Positions 32,728-41,376 of a DNA stretch of 64,000 nt are shown piece by piece. The DNA is from Glycocaulis profundi (GTDB taxonomy: Bacteria > Pseudomonadota > Alphaproteobacteria > Caulobacterales > Maricaulaceae). Each line of letters starts with the position of its first letter. Position 1 is the stretch's first letter. The notes beneath the pieces were generated by a model. It ran no database searches, was not told the DNA's origin, and worked only from the letters and a program-made list of their open reading frames with translations. The stretch is from NCBI GenBank assembly GCA_007050995.1, contig VJOU01000001.1, positions 279,615 through 343,614 of the forward strand, in the 5' to 3' direction. A program made the position numbers and the translations under genes.

Positions 32728-33288
32728 TCAGTCCTCCCCCCTGCCGCCCTTGATCACGGTGAAGCGGGCGCGCTGGGCCTCGGGCTCCGGCGCGGCGGGC
32801 GGGTCTTCGGCGGGGGTGTCCAGCTCGCTGGCGCGGAACACGCGCGGGGTCGTCTTTTCCGGGGCGGGGCCGGGCGGCGGGGCGAGGTCGTCGTTGATGT
32901 CGCGGCCCGAGGGGCGGGCGGGCGTCTTGCGGCGGAAGCTGGAACCGGACTTCGCGCCGTCCTTGGTCTTGAACGAGGAGCGCTTCATCCACGGGCGCGT
33001 CTCTTCGCCCTTGGCTTTCTTCTCGAGCTCTCTGAGCTTGGCTTCCTGAAGCCGGGAGAGGGGGCTGTCCAGATCGCCCTTTTCAGGGTCGGCGAAGGCG
33101 GAGCCGAACGTCTCCAGCCGGTCCTCCACCGAGGCGAGGAACTCCGCCTCCCAGTCCGACAGCGCGGCGCGGATTTCGGCCGCGCCCTCGGCGTCGCCGC
33201 TGGCCTCGGCCTCCATCAGCGCCCGCCGCGCGCGTTCGAGCCGGCGCAGCGCCTTCTTCTTCTTGCGCTCGTCGATCTCCCGGGCCAT
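32728..33288 (-). CDS. Hypothetical charged, coiled-coil-forming protein
   Basis: 186 residues, very hydrophilic. Residues 1-75 are Lys/Arg/Glu/Ala-rich with heptad-like spacing (ERKKKKALRRLERARRALMEAE) and probably form a coiled coil. Residues 100-186 are Pro/Arg/Ser-rich and likely disordered. No catalytic motif is visible. It starts 10 bp after the gapR stop with CAAGG just upstream of its ATG, so the two are likely one operon. It is convergent with the GNAT-nitrilase gene. Function unknown. Confidence 0.7.
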   Translation of the reverse strand: MAREIDERKKKKALRRLERARRALMEAEASGDAEGAAEIRAALSDWEAEFLASVEDRLETFGSAFADPEKGDLDSPLSRLQEAKLRELEKKAKGEETRPWMKRSSFKTKDGAKSGSSFRRKTPARPSGRDINDDLAPPPGPAPEKTTPRVFRASELDTPAEDPPAAPEPEAQRARFTVIKGGRGED

Positions 33289-33298
33289 CGCCTTGAGG

Positions 33299-33580
33299 TC
33301 AGATCTCGCCCAGAGCGCCCAGATAGAGCTCCAGCAGGGCCTCCATCTCCTGGCGCTCGTTGCGGTCCTGCTTGCGGATGCGGATCACTTGGCGCAGCAC
33401 CTTGGTGTCGAAGCCCATGCCCTTCGCCTCGGCGTAGACTTCCTTGATGTCCGCCGCGATGTTCGCCTTCTCCTCCTCCAGACGCTCGATCCGGGCGACG
33501 AAAGCCTTGATCTGGTCGCGGGCGACGCTGCCGACGGCATCGGATTCATCGCGCTCGGGGGTGTTCGTCTCGGCGACCAT
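33299..33580 (-). CDS. gapR: GapR nucleoid-associated protein (DUF2312)
   Basis: 93 residues. It closely matches the Caulobacter GapR pattern: an N-terminal variable tail, then [23 protein letters not shown], then [35 protein letters not shown], ending LYLGALGEI. GapR forms a clamp around overtwisted DNA ahead of replication and transcription and is essential or nearly so in Caulobacter. The family is essentially alphaproteobacterial, which is the best lineage marker in the window. ATG 33580 is chosen; the longer frame upstream is an artefact of the alpha/beta hydrolase region. Confidence 0.95.
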   Translation of the reverse strand: MVAETNTPERDESDAVGSVARDQIKAFVARIERLEEEKANIAADIKEVYAEAKGMGFDTKVLRQVIRIRKQDRNERQEMEALLELYLGALGEI

Positions 33581-33678
33581 GGCGGGCTCCTGTGCTGATC
33601 TGAAGGCCCGGCAGCCTAGCGCACCGGGGCGGGGCGGGGATAGGCGCGAAGGCCGCCCGGCGCAAGATCGCGCTGCAA

Positions 33679-34620
33679 TCAGTCCCGGCCCTGAAGGCCG
33701 GAGGCCCGCGTCATGACCTCGCCCACCGCGGCGGCGACCTCGGTCGCGCGCGCGTGGTGGAGATTGTGGCCGGCCCCGTCGATCAGGCGCAGCTCGGCGT
33801 TGGGCATGGCCTCGGCCACGGGGACCGAATGGCGGTGGGTGGCGAGCACGGTGTCGCCGGGCCCTGCGAAGAAGATCGCGGGCCGGGTGATCGCGGCATA
33901 GCGCTCCTCCTGCGCGGCCAGATGCTCGTTCACCCGGGCCATGTCGTCGGCGTTCGCCTTCCACGCCTCCGCGCGCAGGATCAGGGCCAGGGCGCTGTCC
34001 TCGACATAATTCTCCGGCATGGGCTCGGGGTCGAAGGCGCTGCGCGCGCCGCCCTCGAGCTTGGTGCGCCCGAAGGTGGGGGCGATCACGCGCGTGATCA
34101 GCGTACCGACCACCGGCCAGCGGGTCGCCCGGTTATAGAAGGCCGCCTCGCCCACCCAGGCCCGGACGGCGGGGGCGACGAGCACGAGCCCGGTCACCGC
34201 CTCGGGATAGTCCATCGCCAGCCGCAGGGCGATCGCGCCGCCCCAGGAGTGGGCGATCACCACGGCGGGCTCGGCGTTGCGCTCGGCGAGGAAGGCGGCG
34301 ATCAGCTCGGCCTCGCGCTCAGGGCTCCACCGCCCGCCGGGCCGCTCGCTCCAGCCCAGCCCGGGCCGGTCCAGCCAGACCGCGCGGTATTCGCCCAGCT
34401 CGCTTTCCAGCGCCAGCCGCATGTCTTCGAGATTCGCCGAGGCGCCGTGCAGGACCAGCACCCGCGGGGCGGTCTCCGGTCCGGTCTCGACGAAGTGCAG
34501 GCGCACCCCGTCGATCTCGATGAAATGGCCCGCGGGCGCGTGCTCGCGGGCGGTAGCGGCGGCGGGGATGAGCGCGGCGGCGAGAAGGGCGGCGAGCCCG
34601 GCGATGGCGGAAGGCGTCAT
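33679..34620 (-). CDS. Alpha/beta hydrolase, exported
   Basis: About 313 residues from ATG 34620. A signal peptide covers about residues 1-24 (AAATAREH). The fold is clear: [14 protein letters not shown] (oxyanion region), [17 protein letters not shown], nucleophile elbow [10 protein letters not shown] with Ser, the acid in [13 protein letters not shown], and [10 protein letters not shown] with the catalytic His. This resembles haloperoxidase/epoxide-hydrolase-like esterases. The start upstream at 34725 would extend into the TPR gene and is not used. It follows the TPR protein by 38 bp on the same strand. Substrate unknown. Confidence 0.88.
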   Translation of the reverse strand: MTPSAIAGLAALLAAALIPAAATAREHAPAGHFIEIDGVRLHFVETGPETAPRVLVLHGASANLEDMRLALESELGEYRAVWLDRPGLGWSERPGGRWSPEREAELIAAFLAERNAEPAVVIAHSWGGAIALRLAMDYPEAVTGLVLVAPAVRAWVGEAAFYNRATRWPVVGTLITRVIAPTFGRTKLEGGARSAFDPEPMPENYVEDSALALILRAEAWKANADDMARVNEHLAAQEERYAAITRPAIFFAGPGDTVLATHRHSVPVAEAMPNAELRLIDGAGHNLHHARATEVAAAVGEVMTRASGLQGRD

Positions 34621-34658
34621 GAAAGAGGCGGTCCTTGCGGCGGGCGCGCCGGGACGGA

Positions 34659-35264
34659 TCAGAGCGCCCGGCCCGTGAGCTGTTCTTCCAGCCTTGTACG
34701 TCCCGCGCGCGCCTGCGGATGCCACGGATGGATGCGCAGAGCCTCCAGATACGCTTCCAGCGCGGCGGCGGGAGCCTCGCTGCGCTCCAGCGTCCGGCCC
34801 AGCAGGACATAGGCGTCGAACCGGCGCGGCTCCAGCGAGACCGCCTCGGTCAGCGCGTCGAAGGCGAAGCCCCAGTCGCCGTCCGCCATGGCCAGCTCGG
34901 CGGTCAGCAGCCAGCCTTCGGAGAACTCCGGCTCGAGCTGGCGCAGATGGGCGTACTGGCGTTCGGCGGCGGCGGGATCGCCGATCCGGCGGGCGATGTC
35001 CGCGCGCTGCATCAGAAGTTCGGCGGTGGGGCCGGCCTGCTGGCGCCAGAGCGAGCGGACCTCGTCGGCGATGACCGCAGCGCGCTCTTCGCTTTCAGCG
35101 TTCAGAAGGGCTTCGAGCCGTTCGTCCAGACGCTGGTCGGGGCTGAGGTGACGGCGTTCGGCCCGCTCATCCAGCCGCTCGGGATCGGCCGGGCGCAGGT
35201 CGATGGGTCCCGATGGCGGGACGGCCAGGCCCAGAAGGGCGGACAGGATGACGGCGGCGCTCAT
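34659..35264 (-). CDS. Tetratricopeptide repeat protein, exported
   Basis: 201 residues with a short hydrophobic N-terminus (AAVILSALLGLAV), probably a signal peptide. Residues about 75-195 hold at least three TPR-like helical hairpins (AERQYAHLRQLEPEFSEGW; AFDALTEAVSLEPRRFDAY; ALEAYLEALRIHPWHPQ). TPR domains mediate protein-protein contacts, so an envelope scaffold role is possible. It lies upstream of the alpha/beta hydrolase and 41 bp from the RND permease stop. No specific function can be assigned. Confidence 0.8.
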   Translation of the reverse strand: MSAAVILSALLGLAVPPSGPIDLRPADPERLDERAERRHLSPDQRLDERLEALLNAESEERAAVIADEVRSLWRQQAGPTAELLMQRADIARRIGDPAAAERQYAHLRQLEPEFSEGWLLTAELAMADGDWGFAFDALTEAVSLEPRRFDAYVLLGRTLERSEAPAAALEAYLEALRIHPWHPQARAGRTRLEEQLTGRAL

Positions 35265-35305
35265 GGATTCCTAGGTTAGGGTTTCGCGGCGCCGCCGCAA
35301 GAGGG

Positions 35306-38300
35306 CTACTCCGCCGGAGTTCCCGGCGGGCGGGCGGCGCCGCCGGTCACTTTCGAGCTGTCGAACTGGCGGGAGAATTTTTCGAGCTGGCGCGAGGTCC
35401 AGTCGGGCGTCTTGGTGTACTTGCCCAGCGCCGCATAGGTGGAGGGGATCACCACCAGGGTGAACAGGGTCGCGACCAGCACGCCGGTGAAGATCACCAG
35501 CCCGATCGTGCCCCGGCTCTCCGCGCCCGGCCCCGAGGACAGGATCAGCGGAACCGCCCCCGCCGCCGTGGAGATGCCCGTCATCAGGATGGGCCGGAAG
35601 CGGGTCTCCGCGGCGGTCAGCGTGGCCTCGACCAGGTCCAGCCCCTCGTCGCGGAGCTGGTTGGCGAACTCCACGATCAGGATGCCGTTCTTGGCCGCCA
35701 GACCGATCAGCACGATCAGCCCGATCTGCGAGTAGATGTTCAGCGACGAGCCTGCGATGTAGAGCCCGAACAGACCGCCCGCGATGGCCAGAGGCACGGT
35801 CAGCATGATGATGAAGGGCTGGATCAGGCTCTCGAACTGGGCGGCCAGCACCAGGAACACGATCAGCAGGGCCATGGCGAAGGCGAACATCGCCGCGCGA
35901 TTGGCCTCCATGAACTCCTGCGCCCCGCCCAGGAACTGGGTCTGGACCGTCTCGGGCAGGTTTTCCGCCGCGTAGTCGTTGAACCAGTTGACCGCGTCGC
36001 CCAGCGAATAGCCGTCCGCCAGCGTCGCCGAGACGGTCACCGAGCGGAAGCGGTTCACGCGCCGCCGTTCGGAAGCCTCGCCGGTCTCGGTCAGGGTGAC
36101 GATGTTGGACAGCGCGATGACCTCGCCCGCTGCGCTGCGGACGTAGAGCCCTTCCAGATCGGTCAGGGAGGCGCGCTGGTCGCGGCGGTTCTGCAGCACC
36201 ACGTCATAGCTCTCGCCGCGGTCGACATAGGTGCCCACCCGGCGCGAGCCCAGATGGGTCTCCAGGGTGCGCGCGACCTGCTCGTCGGTGACGCCCAGAT
36301 CGGCGGCGCGGTCGATGTCCACGTCCACGACCAGACGTGGGGAGGTGGGCCGGTAGTCGGACGCCACCTGCAGCAGGCCCGGATTGTTCGCCAGCGCCTC
36401 GGCCACGAGGTCGTCGGCGAAGGCGCCCAGCTCGGCGTAGTCGTCCCCGCCGATCACGAACTCGATGTCAGAGCCGCCGCCCTCCCCGCCCGCGAGGGTG
36501 GAGCGCATGGTCGCGAAGGCCCTCAGGCCGGGGATCTCGCCCAGCCGCTCGTTGATCTCGGCCACGATCAGCGGGCCGTTGCGGCTGCGGTCGCTCCACG
36601 GGGTGAGGGTGGCGAACACCACGCCGGAGGCGTAGCCCGACCCGCCGAAGCCGGGGATGCGCACGATGGCGCGCTCGATCTCGCCCGCCTCGACATATTC
36701 CATCAGCACCGCTTCGACCCGCTCGGACTGCTCGCGGGTGTAGTCGAAGCCCGCGCCCTCCTGGGCGGTGAAGGCGGCGAAGAAACTGCCGCGGTCCTCG
36801 GTCGGGGTCAGCTCGCCGGGCAGGCGCAGGAAGAAGAACAGCGCGCCCAGAACGGCCACCAGCATCAGCGGCAGCACCAGCACCGGACGGCGCAGCACCA
36901 CTTCCAGCGAGCGCCGGTAATTGCGTTTGGCGTCGTCGAGCCGGGTGTTGACCCATTTGGTCACGCCCTTGGCCTCCTTGGCCGGGCGGACGAGCTTGGA
37001 GGCCATCATGGGCGACAGGGTCAGGGCGACCAGACTGGACAGGATCACCGCGCCGGACATGGTGATGGCCAGCTCAACGAAGATGCGGCCCACCACCCCG
37101 GGCAGGAAGATCAGCGGCACGAAGACCGAGACCAGCACGGTGGTGGTCGCGATCACGGCGAAGAAGACCTGATTGCCCCCGTTCAGAGCGGCCAGCATGG
37201 GCGGCTCGCCCAGATCGGCGCGGCGCTGGATGTTCTCCAGAACCACGATGGAATCGTCGACCACCAGACCGATGCACAGCACCAGGGCGAGCAGGGTCAG
37301 GATGTTGATCGAGAAGCCGAAGGCGGACAGCACCGCGAACACGCCGATCAGGCAGACCGGCACCACCGCGGCGGGAATGGCCGCGGCCCTGAGCGAGCCC
37401 AGGAACAGCCAGATCACCCCCATCACCAGAAGCGCGGCGATGAACAGGGTGCGCCAGACCTCGCGTATGGATTCGGCCACGAAAACCGTGTCGTCGCTGG
37501 ACAGGACCAGCTCCATGCCGTCGGGCAGGGTCGCGCGGACGCGGTCCGCCTCGGCGCGCGCGGCGCGCGACAGGGCGATGTCATTGGCCTGGCTCTGGCG
37601 CACCAGCCCGATGCCGATCTGGGATTCCGCATTGCCGCGGAACACGTTGCGCGGCTCCAGCGCGGACTGCTCGACCTCGGCCACGTCGCCCAGCCGTATC
37701 ACCGTGCCGTCGCTGGTGGTGGAGATGGGCATGCGCCGGAAATCCTCCGGCGAGCCGTAGCTGCGCTGGATGCGCACGGTCAGGTCGCTTTCAGGGGTCT
37801 CCACGAAGCCGCCGGGCAGCTCCACGTTCCGCGAGCGCAGGGCGCTCTCGATGTCCGAGCTGGTCAGGCCACGCGCGGCCAGGGCGTTGGAATCCAGCCA
37901 GATGCGGATCGCGTAGCGCAGATTGCCCCCCGTGAGCACCTGGCTCACCCCGTCGATCACGGCGAAGCGGTCGCGGATATAGCGCTGGGAGAAGTCGGTC
38001 AGCTCCTCCATCGACATGCCGTCGGAGACCAGCGAATACCAGATGATCGGCCGGGAATCGGCCTCCTGCTTGCGCACCAGGGGCGGGTTGACCTCCTCGG
38101 GCAGGCTTTCCTGCGCCCGGGCCACAGCGCCGCGCACGTCGTTGGCCGCCGCGTCGATGTCGCGGCCCAGCGAGAAGGTGATGTCGATGTTCGACCGGCC
38201 GTCCAGGCTGGTGGAGATGATCTCGTCCAGACCCGCGATTCCCGACAGGGCGTCCTCGATGACCTGGGTGACCCGGTTCTCGACCACCTCGGCGTTGGCG

Positions 38301-38458
38301 CCGCGATAGGTCACGATCACCGAGACCACGGGCCGGTCCACGTCGGGCAGCTCGCGCAGGGGCAGGGACTGGAAGCCCAGCACGCCGAACAGGACGATGA
38401 GCGAGGAGAAGACCGCGGCCATCACCGGCCGCTTGACGGCGATGCTGGTGAGGGTCAT
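35306..38458 (-). CDS. RND multidrug efflux permease (HAE1 type)
   Basis: Inner-membrane proton-driven exporter of 1050 residues, AcrB/MexB size. The N-terminal helix MTLTSIAVKRPVMAAVFSSL is followed by the first periplasmic domain, then helices 2-6 (NILTLLALVLCIGLVVDDSIVVLENI contains the proton-relay Asp pair). The second half repeats the layout, with GLAAKNGILIVEFANQLRDEG. It overlaps the adaptor gene by 4 bp (38455-38458). No outer-membrane channel gene is adjacent, so a TolC-like protein elsewhere is expected. The substrate range is not predictable. Confidence 0.95.
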   Translation of the reverse strand: MTLTSIAVKRPVMAAVFSSLIVLFGVLGFQSLPLRELPDVDRPVVSVIVTYRGANAEVVENRVTQVIEDALSGIAGLDEIISTSLDGRSNIDITFSLGRDIDAAANDVRGAVARAQESLPEEVNPPLVRKQEADSRPIIWYSLVSDGMSMEELTDFSQRYIRDRFAVIDGVSQVLTGGNLRYAIRIWLDSNALAARGLTSSDIESALRSRNVELPGGFVETPESDLTVRIQRSYGSPEDFRRMPISTTSDGTVIRLGDVAEVEQSALEPRNVFRGNAESQIGIGLVRQSQANDIALSRAARAEADRVRATLPDGMELVLSSDDTVFVAESIREVWRTLFIAALLVMGVIWLFLGSLRAAAIPAAVVPVCLIGVFAVLSAFGFSINILTLLALVLCIGLVVDDSIVVLENIQRRADLGEPPMLAALNGGNQVFFAVIATTTVLVSVFVPLIFLPGVVGRIFVELAITMSGAVILSSLVALTLSPMMASKLVRPAKEAKGVTKWVNTRLDDAKRNYRRSLEVVLRRPVLVLPLMLVAVLGALFFFLRLPGELTPTEDRGSFFAAFTAQEGAGFDYTREQSERVEAVLMEYVEAGEIERAIVRIPGFGGSGYASGVVFATLTPWSDRSRNGPLIVAEINERLGEIPGLRAFATMRSTLAGGEGGGSDIEFVIGGDDYAELGAFADDLVAEALANNPGLLQVASDYRPTSPRLVVDVDIDRAADLGVTDEQVARTLETHLGSRRVGTYVDRGESYDVVLQNRRDQRASLTDLEGLYVRSAAGEVIALSNIVTLTETGEASERRRVNRFRSVTVSATLADGYSLGDAVNWFNDYAAENLPETVQTQFLGGAQEFMEANRAAMFAFAMALLIVFLVLAAQFESLIQPFIIMLTVPLAIAGGLFGLYIAGSSLNIYSQIGLIVLIGLAAKNGILIVEFANQLRDEGLDLVEATLTAAETRFRPILMTGISTAAGAVPLILSSGPGAESRGTIGLVIFTGVLVATLFTLVVIPSTYAALGKYTKTPDWTSRQLEKFSRQFDSSKVTGGAARPPGTPAE

Positions 38459-39816
38459 CCGCCCGCTCCCGCGCTGGCCGGAGGCGTGACCGGTTCAGGC
38501 GCGGGCTCGGCCGCGGGCTCGGCCGCGGGTTCAGGATCGGGGTCGGGCGGGGGAAGCTCCGCCTCGTCGTCGGCCAGGGCCTCTTCGGGCGTCTCGCCGG
38601 CGGGCAGCTCGAACGGTTCGGGCAGGGTCCCGGTGGCGGGCTCGGTTTCCGGCGAGGGCTGCGCGGACGGCGCGGACTCCGCTTCGGGCGCAGGCTCGCT
38701 CTCAGGCGCGGCGGGCCGAGGCGGGCGCATCTCGCTGATGCGGACCGGGCCGCCGTCACGGGTGCGGTGAGTGCCGTCCGCGATCACGGTCTCGCCCGCT
38801 TCGAGGCCGTTCAGAATCTCCACGCGGCCCTGCGCGCGCAGGCCCGGTTCGATGTCGCGGCGGCGGGCGATGTGCAGGCCTTCGTCCTCGGCGGGCTCCA
38901 GCACGAACACATAGGCCTGCTCGGCCATGCGCATCAGGGCGGATTCAGGGATGGCGGGGCGCTCGCGCTCGTCGCGGCGGACCTCGACGCTCAGCAGCAT
39001 GCCCGGCACCAGCCGGCCGTCGGTGTTGGGGATTTCCGCGCGCACGGTCACGGCGCGGCTCACCCGGTCCACCTGATTGTCGATGTTGGTGATGCGACCG
39101 TTGAAGATCTCGCCCGGATAGGCCGAGGCGCGCGCATCGACCCGCTGGCCGGCCTGCACCGTGGCCAGGAAGCGCTCGGGCAGGGCGAAGTCGAGCTTGA
39201 TGATGCGCACGTCGTTGAGCGTGGCGATCACCGTGCCGGTGTCGATCAGCTCGCCCGCGGAGATGTTCCTCAGGCCCACGACTCCGGCGAAGGGCGCGCG
39301 GATGATGCGGTCGGCCATGCGCGCCTCGATGGCGGTGACCTGGGCGGCGGCGCGCTGGAACTCCGATTCCGCCTCGTCGCGGCGCTGGGCGGGGGCGACG
39401 CCGCGCTGGGCCAGCTCGGCGGCCCGGTCGCGCTCGCGCCGCGCCTCGGTCAGGGTCGCGCGCGCCGCGTTCAGGCTGGCGGCCTCCTCGGCGTCGACCA
39501 GTTCGGCGAGCACCTGCCCGCCCTGCACGAAGTCGCCGGAGTCGAAATTGATCCGGCTGATCGTGTCGGAGATCTTCGAGGTGACGGCCACGGACTCGTT
39601 GGCGTGGGCGGTGCCCACCGCGGTGATGATGTCCGCGAACGGCTCGTCGGCGACCTCCGCGGCGATCACGGGGGTCGCGTCCGCGGTCTCCGATCCCGAG
39701 GTGGCGAGGGTGACGACCTCGCGCACCAGGACGGCCAGCGCCATCAGGACGAACACGCCCGCTATGGCGGCAAGAAACGTCGCGCGCTTGGCGACCAGGA
39801 GGGCTCTGCGCTTCAT
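38455..39816 (-). CDS. RND efflux periplasmic adaptor (HlyD/MFP family)
   Basis: About 453 residues from ATG 39816, chosen because GGAG lies 6 bases upstream; a TTG five codons earlier is the alternative. One N-terminal membrane segment (about 12-32) anchors it. The lipoyl/coiled-coil hairpin is at about 75-185 (GDFVQGGQVLAELVDAEEAA; IIRAPFAGVVGLRNISAGELIDTG), then beta-barrel and membrane-proximal domains. The last 85 residues are an unusual Pro/Glu/Ala-rich tail (repeated PEPAAEPAAEP-like units), longer than in AcrA. It is coupled to the permease. Confidence 0.93.
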   Translation of the reverse strand: MKRRALLVAKRATFLAAIAGVFVLMALAVLVREVVTLATSGSETADATPVIAAEVADEPFADIITAVGTAHANESVAVTSKISDTISRINFDSGDFVQGGQVLAELVDAEEAASLNAARATLTEARRERDRAAELAQRGVAPAQRRDEAESEFQRAAAQVTAIEARMADRIIRAPFAGVVGLRNISAGELIDTGTVIATLNDVRIIKLDFALPERFLATVQAGQRVDARASAYPGEIFNGRITNIDNQVDRVSRAVTVRAEIPNTDGRLVPGMLLSVEVRRDERERPAIPESALMRMAEQAYVFVLEPAEDEGLHIARRRDIEPGLRAQGRVEILNGLEAGETVIADGTHRTRDGGPVRISEMRPPRPAAPESEPAPEAESAPSAQPSPETEPATGTLPEPFELPAGETPEEALADDEAELPPPDPDPEPAAEPAAEPAPEPVTPPASAGAGG

Positions 39817-39875
39817 GGATATCTCCAGCAATCCGGGCGCTGCATAGGCAGATAAGGCGCTCAGATCAACTCACA

Positions 39876-39943
39876 GCACTGCGTCTTGTCTCAGTGCAGA
39901 ATAGGGCAAGAAGAGGGGCATGACGTGAATATTCCGTCACGTC
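39876..39943. promoter_or_regulatory. Two inverted repeats in the efflux/cyclase intergenic region
   Basis: GCACTG-N10-CAGTGC at 39876-39897, with TTGTCT in its spacer, and GACGTGA-N8-TCACGTC at 39922-39943. The first is 60 bp upstream of the adaptor start, a normal operator distance for a TetR/MarR-type efflux regulator; the second is about 106 bp upstream of the lycopene-cyclase-like gene. Regulators are not encoded nearby; the binding role is inference. Confidence 0.45.
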
Positions 39944-40050
39944 TCGCCCATTTCTGCCAATGGCCACAGTCTCATGCAGCGCTTTCACGCCGCACCGCGC
40001 GTTAATGGAATCCGGGCTATGATCGTTCCCGGTTCATCACGGAGCCCCCC

Positions 40051-41229
40051 ATGAGCGCAGACCGTCCGGACGCCGACATCGCCATCATCGGCGGGGGCAT
40101 GGCGGGCATGGCGCTGGCCGCGAGGCTGGCCGCGCGCTCGCGCCTGCGGATCGTGGTGCTCGAGCCGCGCGAGACGGTCTCCGACACCCGCGCCTGGCGC
40201 TTCTTCCGGCCTGCGCGCCATGAGTTCTCCTGCCTGGTCACCCACGCCTGGCCGCGCTGGCGGGTGTCCTCGGCCCACGAGACGGTCCATGGCGAGGCGG
40301 ACGGGCAGGTGCTGCAGTCCGTTCCGGCCGCGCGCTATCACGCCGCCGCCGAAGCCGCGCTCTCCGCTTCCCCCGAAGCCCGGATCGAGCGCGGGGTGCG
40401 GGTGGACGCCCTGCACGCCAGCCACGACCGGGTGGTGATCGAGACGCCTTTCGGGGCGCTGACCGCCCGGCAGGCGATCGACACGCGCCCGCCCAGCCCG
40501 CGCGCGCTCGCCCGCGCGCCGCTGATGCAGGAGAGCGCGGGCGCGCTGGTCACGCTGGACCGGCCCCTGCTCGACCCCGCCACGGCGGGCCTGATGGACG
40601 CGATGACCGGCGGGCCGGACGCGCTGGGCTTCATCCAGTTCCTGCCGCTCGATCCGTTCACCGCCCATGTCGAATACACCCGCTTCGCCGCCCGCCCCGC
40701 AGGCGCCGCGGCGATGGACGCCGGACTGGCCGAGGCGCTGGCCTATGCGCTGGACGGCGAGCCGCACCGGACCGGGCCGCGCGAGCGCGCGGTGATCCCG
40801 CTGGGCCTGTCGCGCCGCCGCCATCGCGGCTCGCGGCTGATCGCGCAGGCCCGCGCGGGCGGCGGCGGGATGCGCGGCGCCACGGGTTACGGGTTCCTCA
40901 AGGCGCAGGTCTGGGCGGAGGCCTGCGCGGCGCGCATCGCCCGGGGCGGCCGCGCGGTGTCCATGCCGCCCGATCCGCTGGTCCGCAGGCGGCTGGAGGC
41001 GCTGTTCCTGAACGCGGTGCGCAATCACCCCGAAGAGGCGGCGGGCTATGTCATGGCGCTGGCGCGCTCCATGCCGTCCGCCAGCTTCATCCGCTTCGTG
41101 ACCGGCGAGGCCGGGCCGCTCGACCACGCCCGCGCGCTGGCCGCCCTGCCTGCGCTGAGACTGCTCGAAGCCGCGCCCGCCGCCCTGACGGGCTTCGTGC
41201 CGCGGATGCGGATCGCGGTTCCGGTCTAG
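40051..41229 (+). CDS. Lycopene cyclase-like FAD/NAD-binding protein
   Basis: 392 residues. The N-terminal dinucleotide motif ADIAIIGGGMAGMALAARLA is near residue 10. FIQFLPLDPFTAHVEYTRF, an IPLGLSRRR block and GATGYGFLKAQVWAEACAARIA match the CrtY-type lycopene beta-cyclase pattern, which cyclises linear carotene ends. No other carotenoid gene (crtE, crtB, crtI) is in the window, so the assignment rests on motifs alone. It may cyclise carotenoids made elsewhere; another FAD-dependent cyclase of this family is possible. Confidence 0.75.
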   Translation: MSADRPDADIAIIGGGMAGMALAARLAARSRLRIVVLEPRETVSDTRAWRFFRPARHEFSCLVTHAWPRWRVSSAHETVHGEADGQVLQSVPAARYHAAAEAALSASPEARIERGVRVDALHASHDRVVIETPFGALTARQAIDTRPPSPRALARAPLMQESAGALVTLDRPLLDPATAGLMDAMTGGPDALGFIQFLPLDPFTAHVEYTRFAARPAGAAAMDAGLAEALAYALDGEPHRTGPRERAVIPLGLSRRRHRGSRLIAQARAGGGGMRGATGYGFLKAQVWAEACAARIARGGRAVSMPPDPLVRRRLEALFLNAVRNHPEEAAGYVMALARSMPSASFIRFVTGEAGPLDHARALAALPALRLLEAAPAALTGFVPRMRIAVPV

Positions 41230-41250
41230 GGGGTGGATTTTTCTTTGCCG

Positions 41251-41345
41251 CGTCATCCCGGCCAAGCGCGCAGCGCGCCGAGCCGGGACCTTGATGTGCT
41301 GCGAGCGGGGTCCCGGACAGCGCCGTCGGCGCTTCCGGGATGACG
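41251..41345. repeat. Intergenic inverted repeat bounded by CGTCATCCCGG
   Basis: Perfect 11-bp outer arms CGTCATCCCGG (41251-41261) and CCGGGATGACG (41335-41345). Inside are GCGCGCAGCGCGC and CCGGGACC/GGTCCCGG pairs. It lies between the converging cyclase-like and ilvD genes. It is the same general class as the element at 29451-29551 and could fold into a long stem when transcribed from either side. Confidence 0.75.
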
Positions 41346-41376
41346 GGGTTGCGGCGGCAGGAAATCCTCCGGCCCC

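Noticed and set aside
36254..38770. 838-residue plus-strand open frame over the RND permease
   Set aside because: His/Gln/Asp-rich shadow of the permease with no domain; the minus-strand RND gene is unmistakable.
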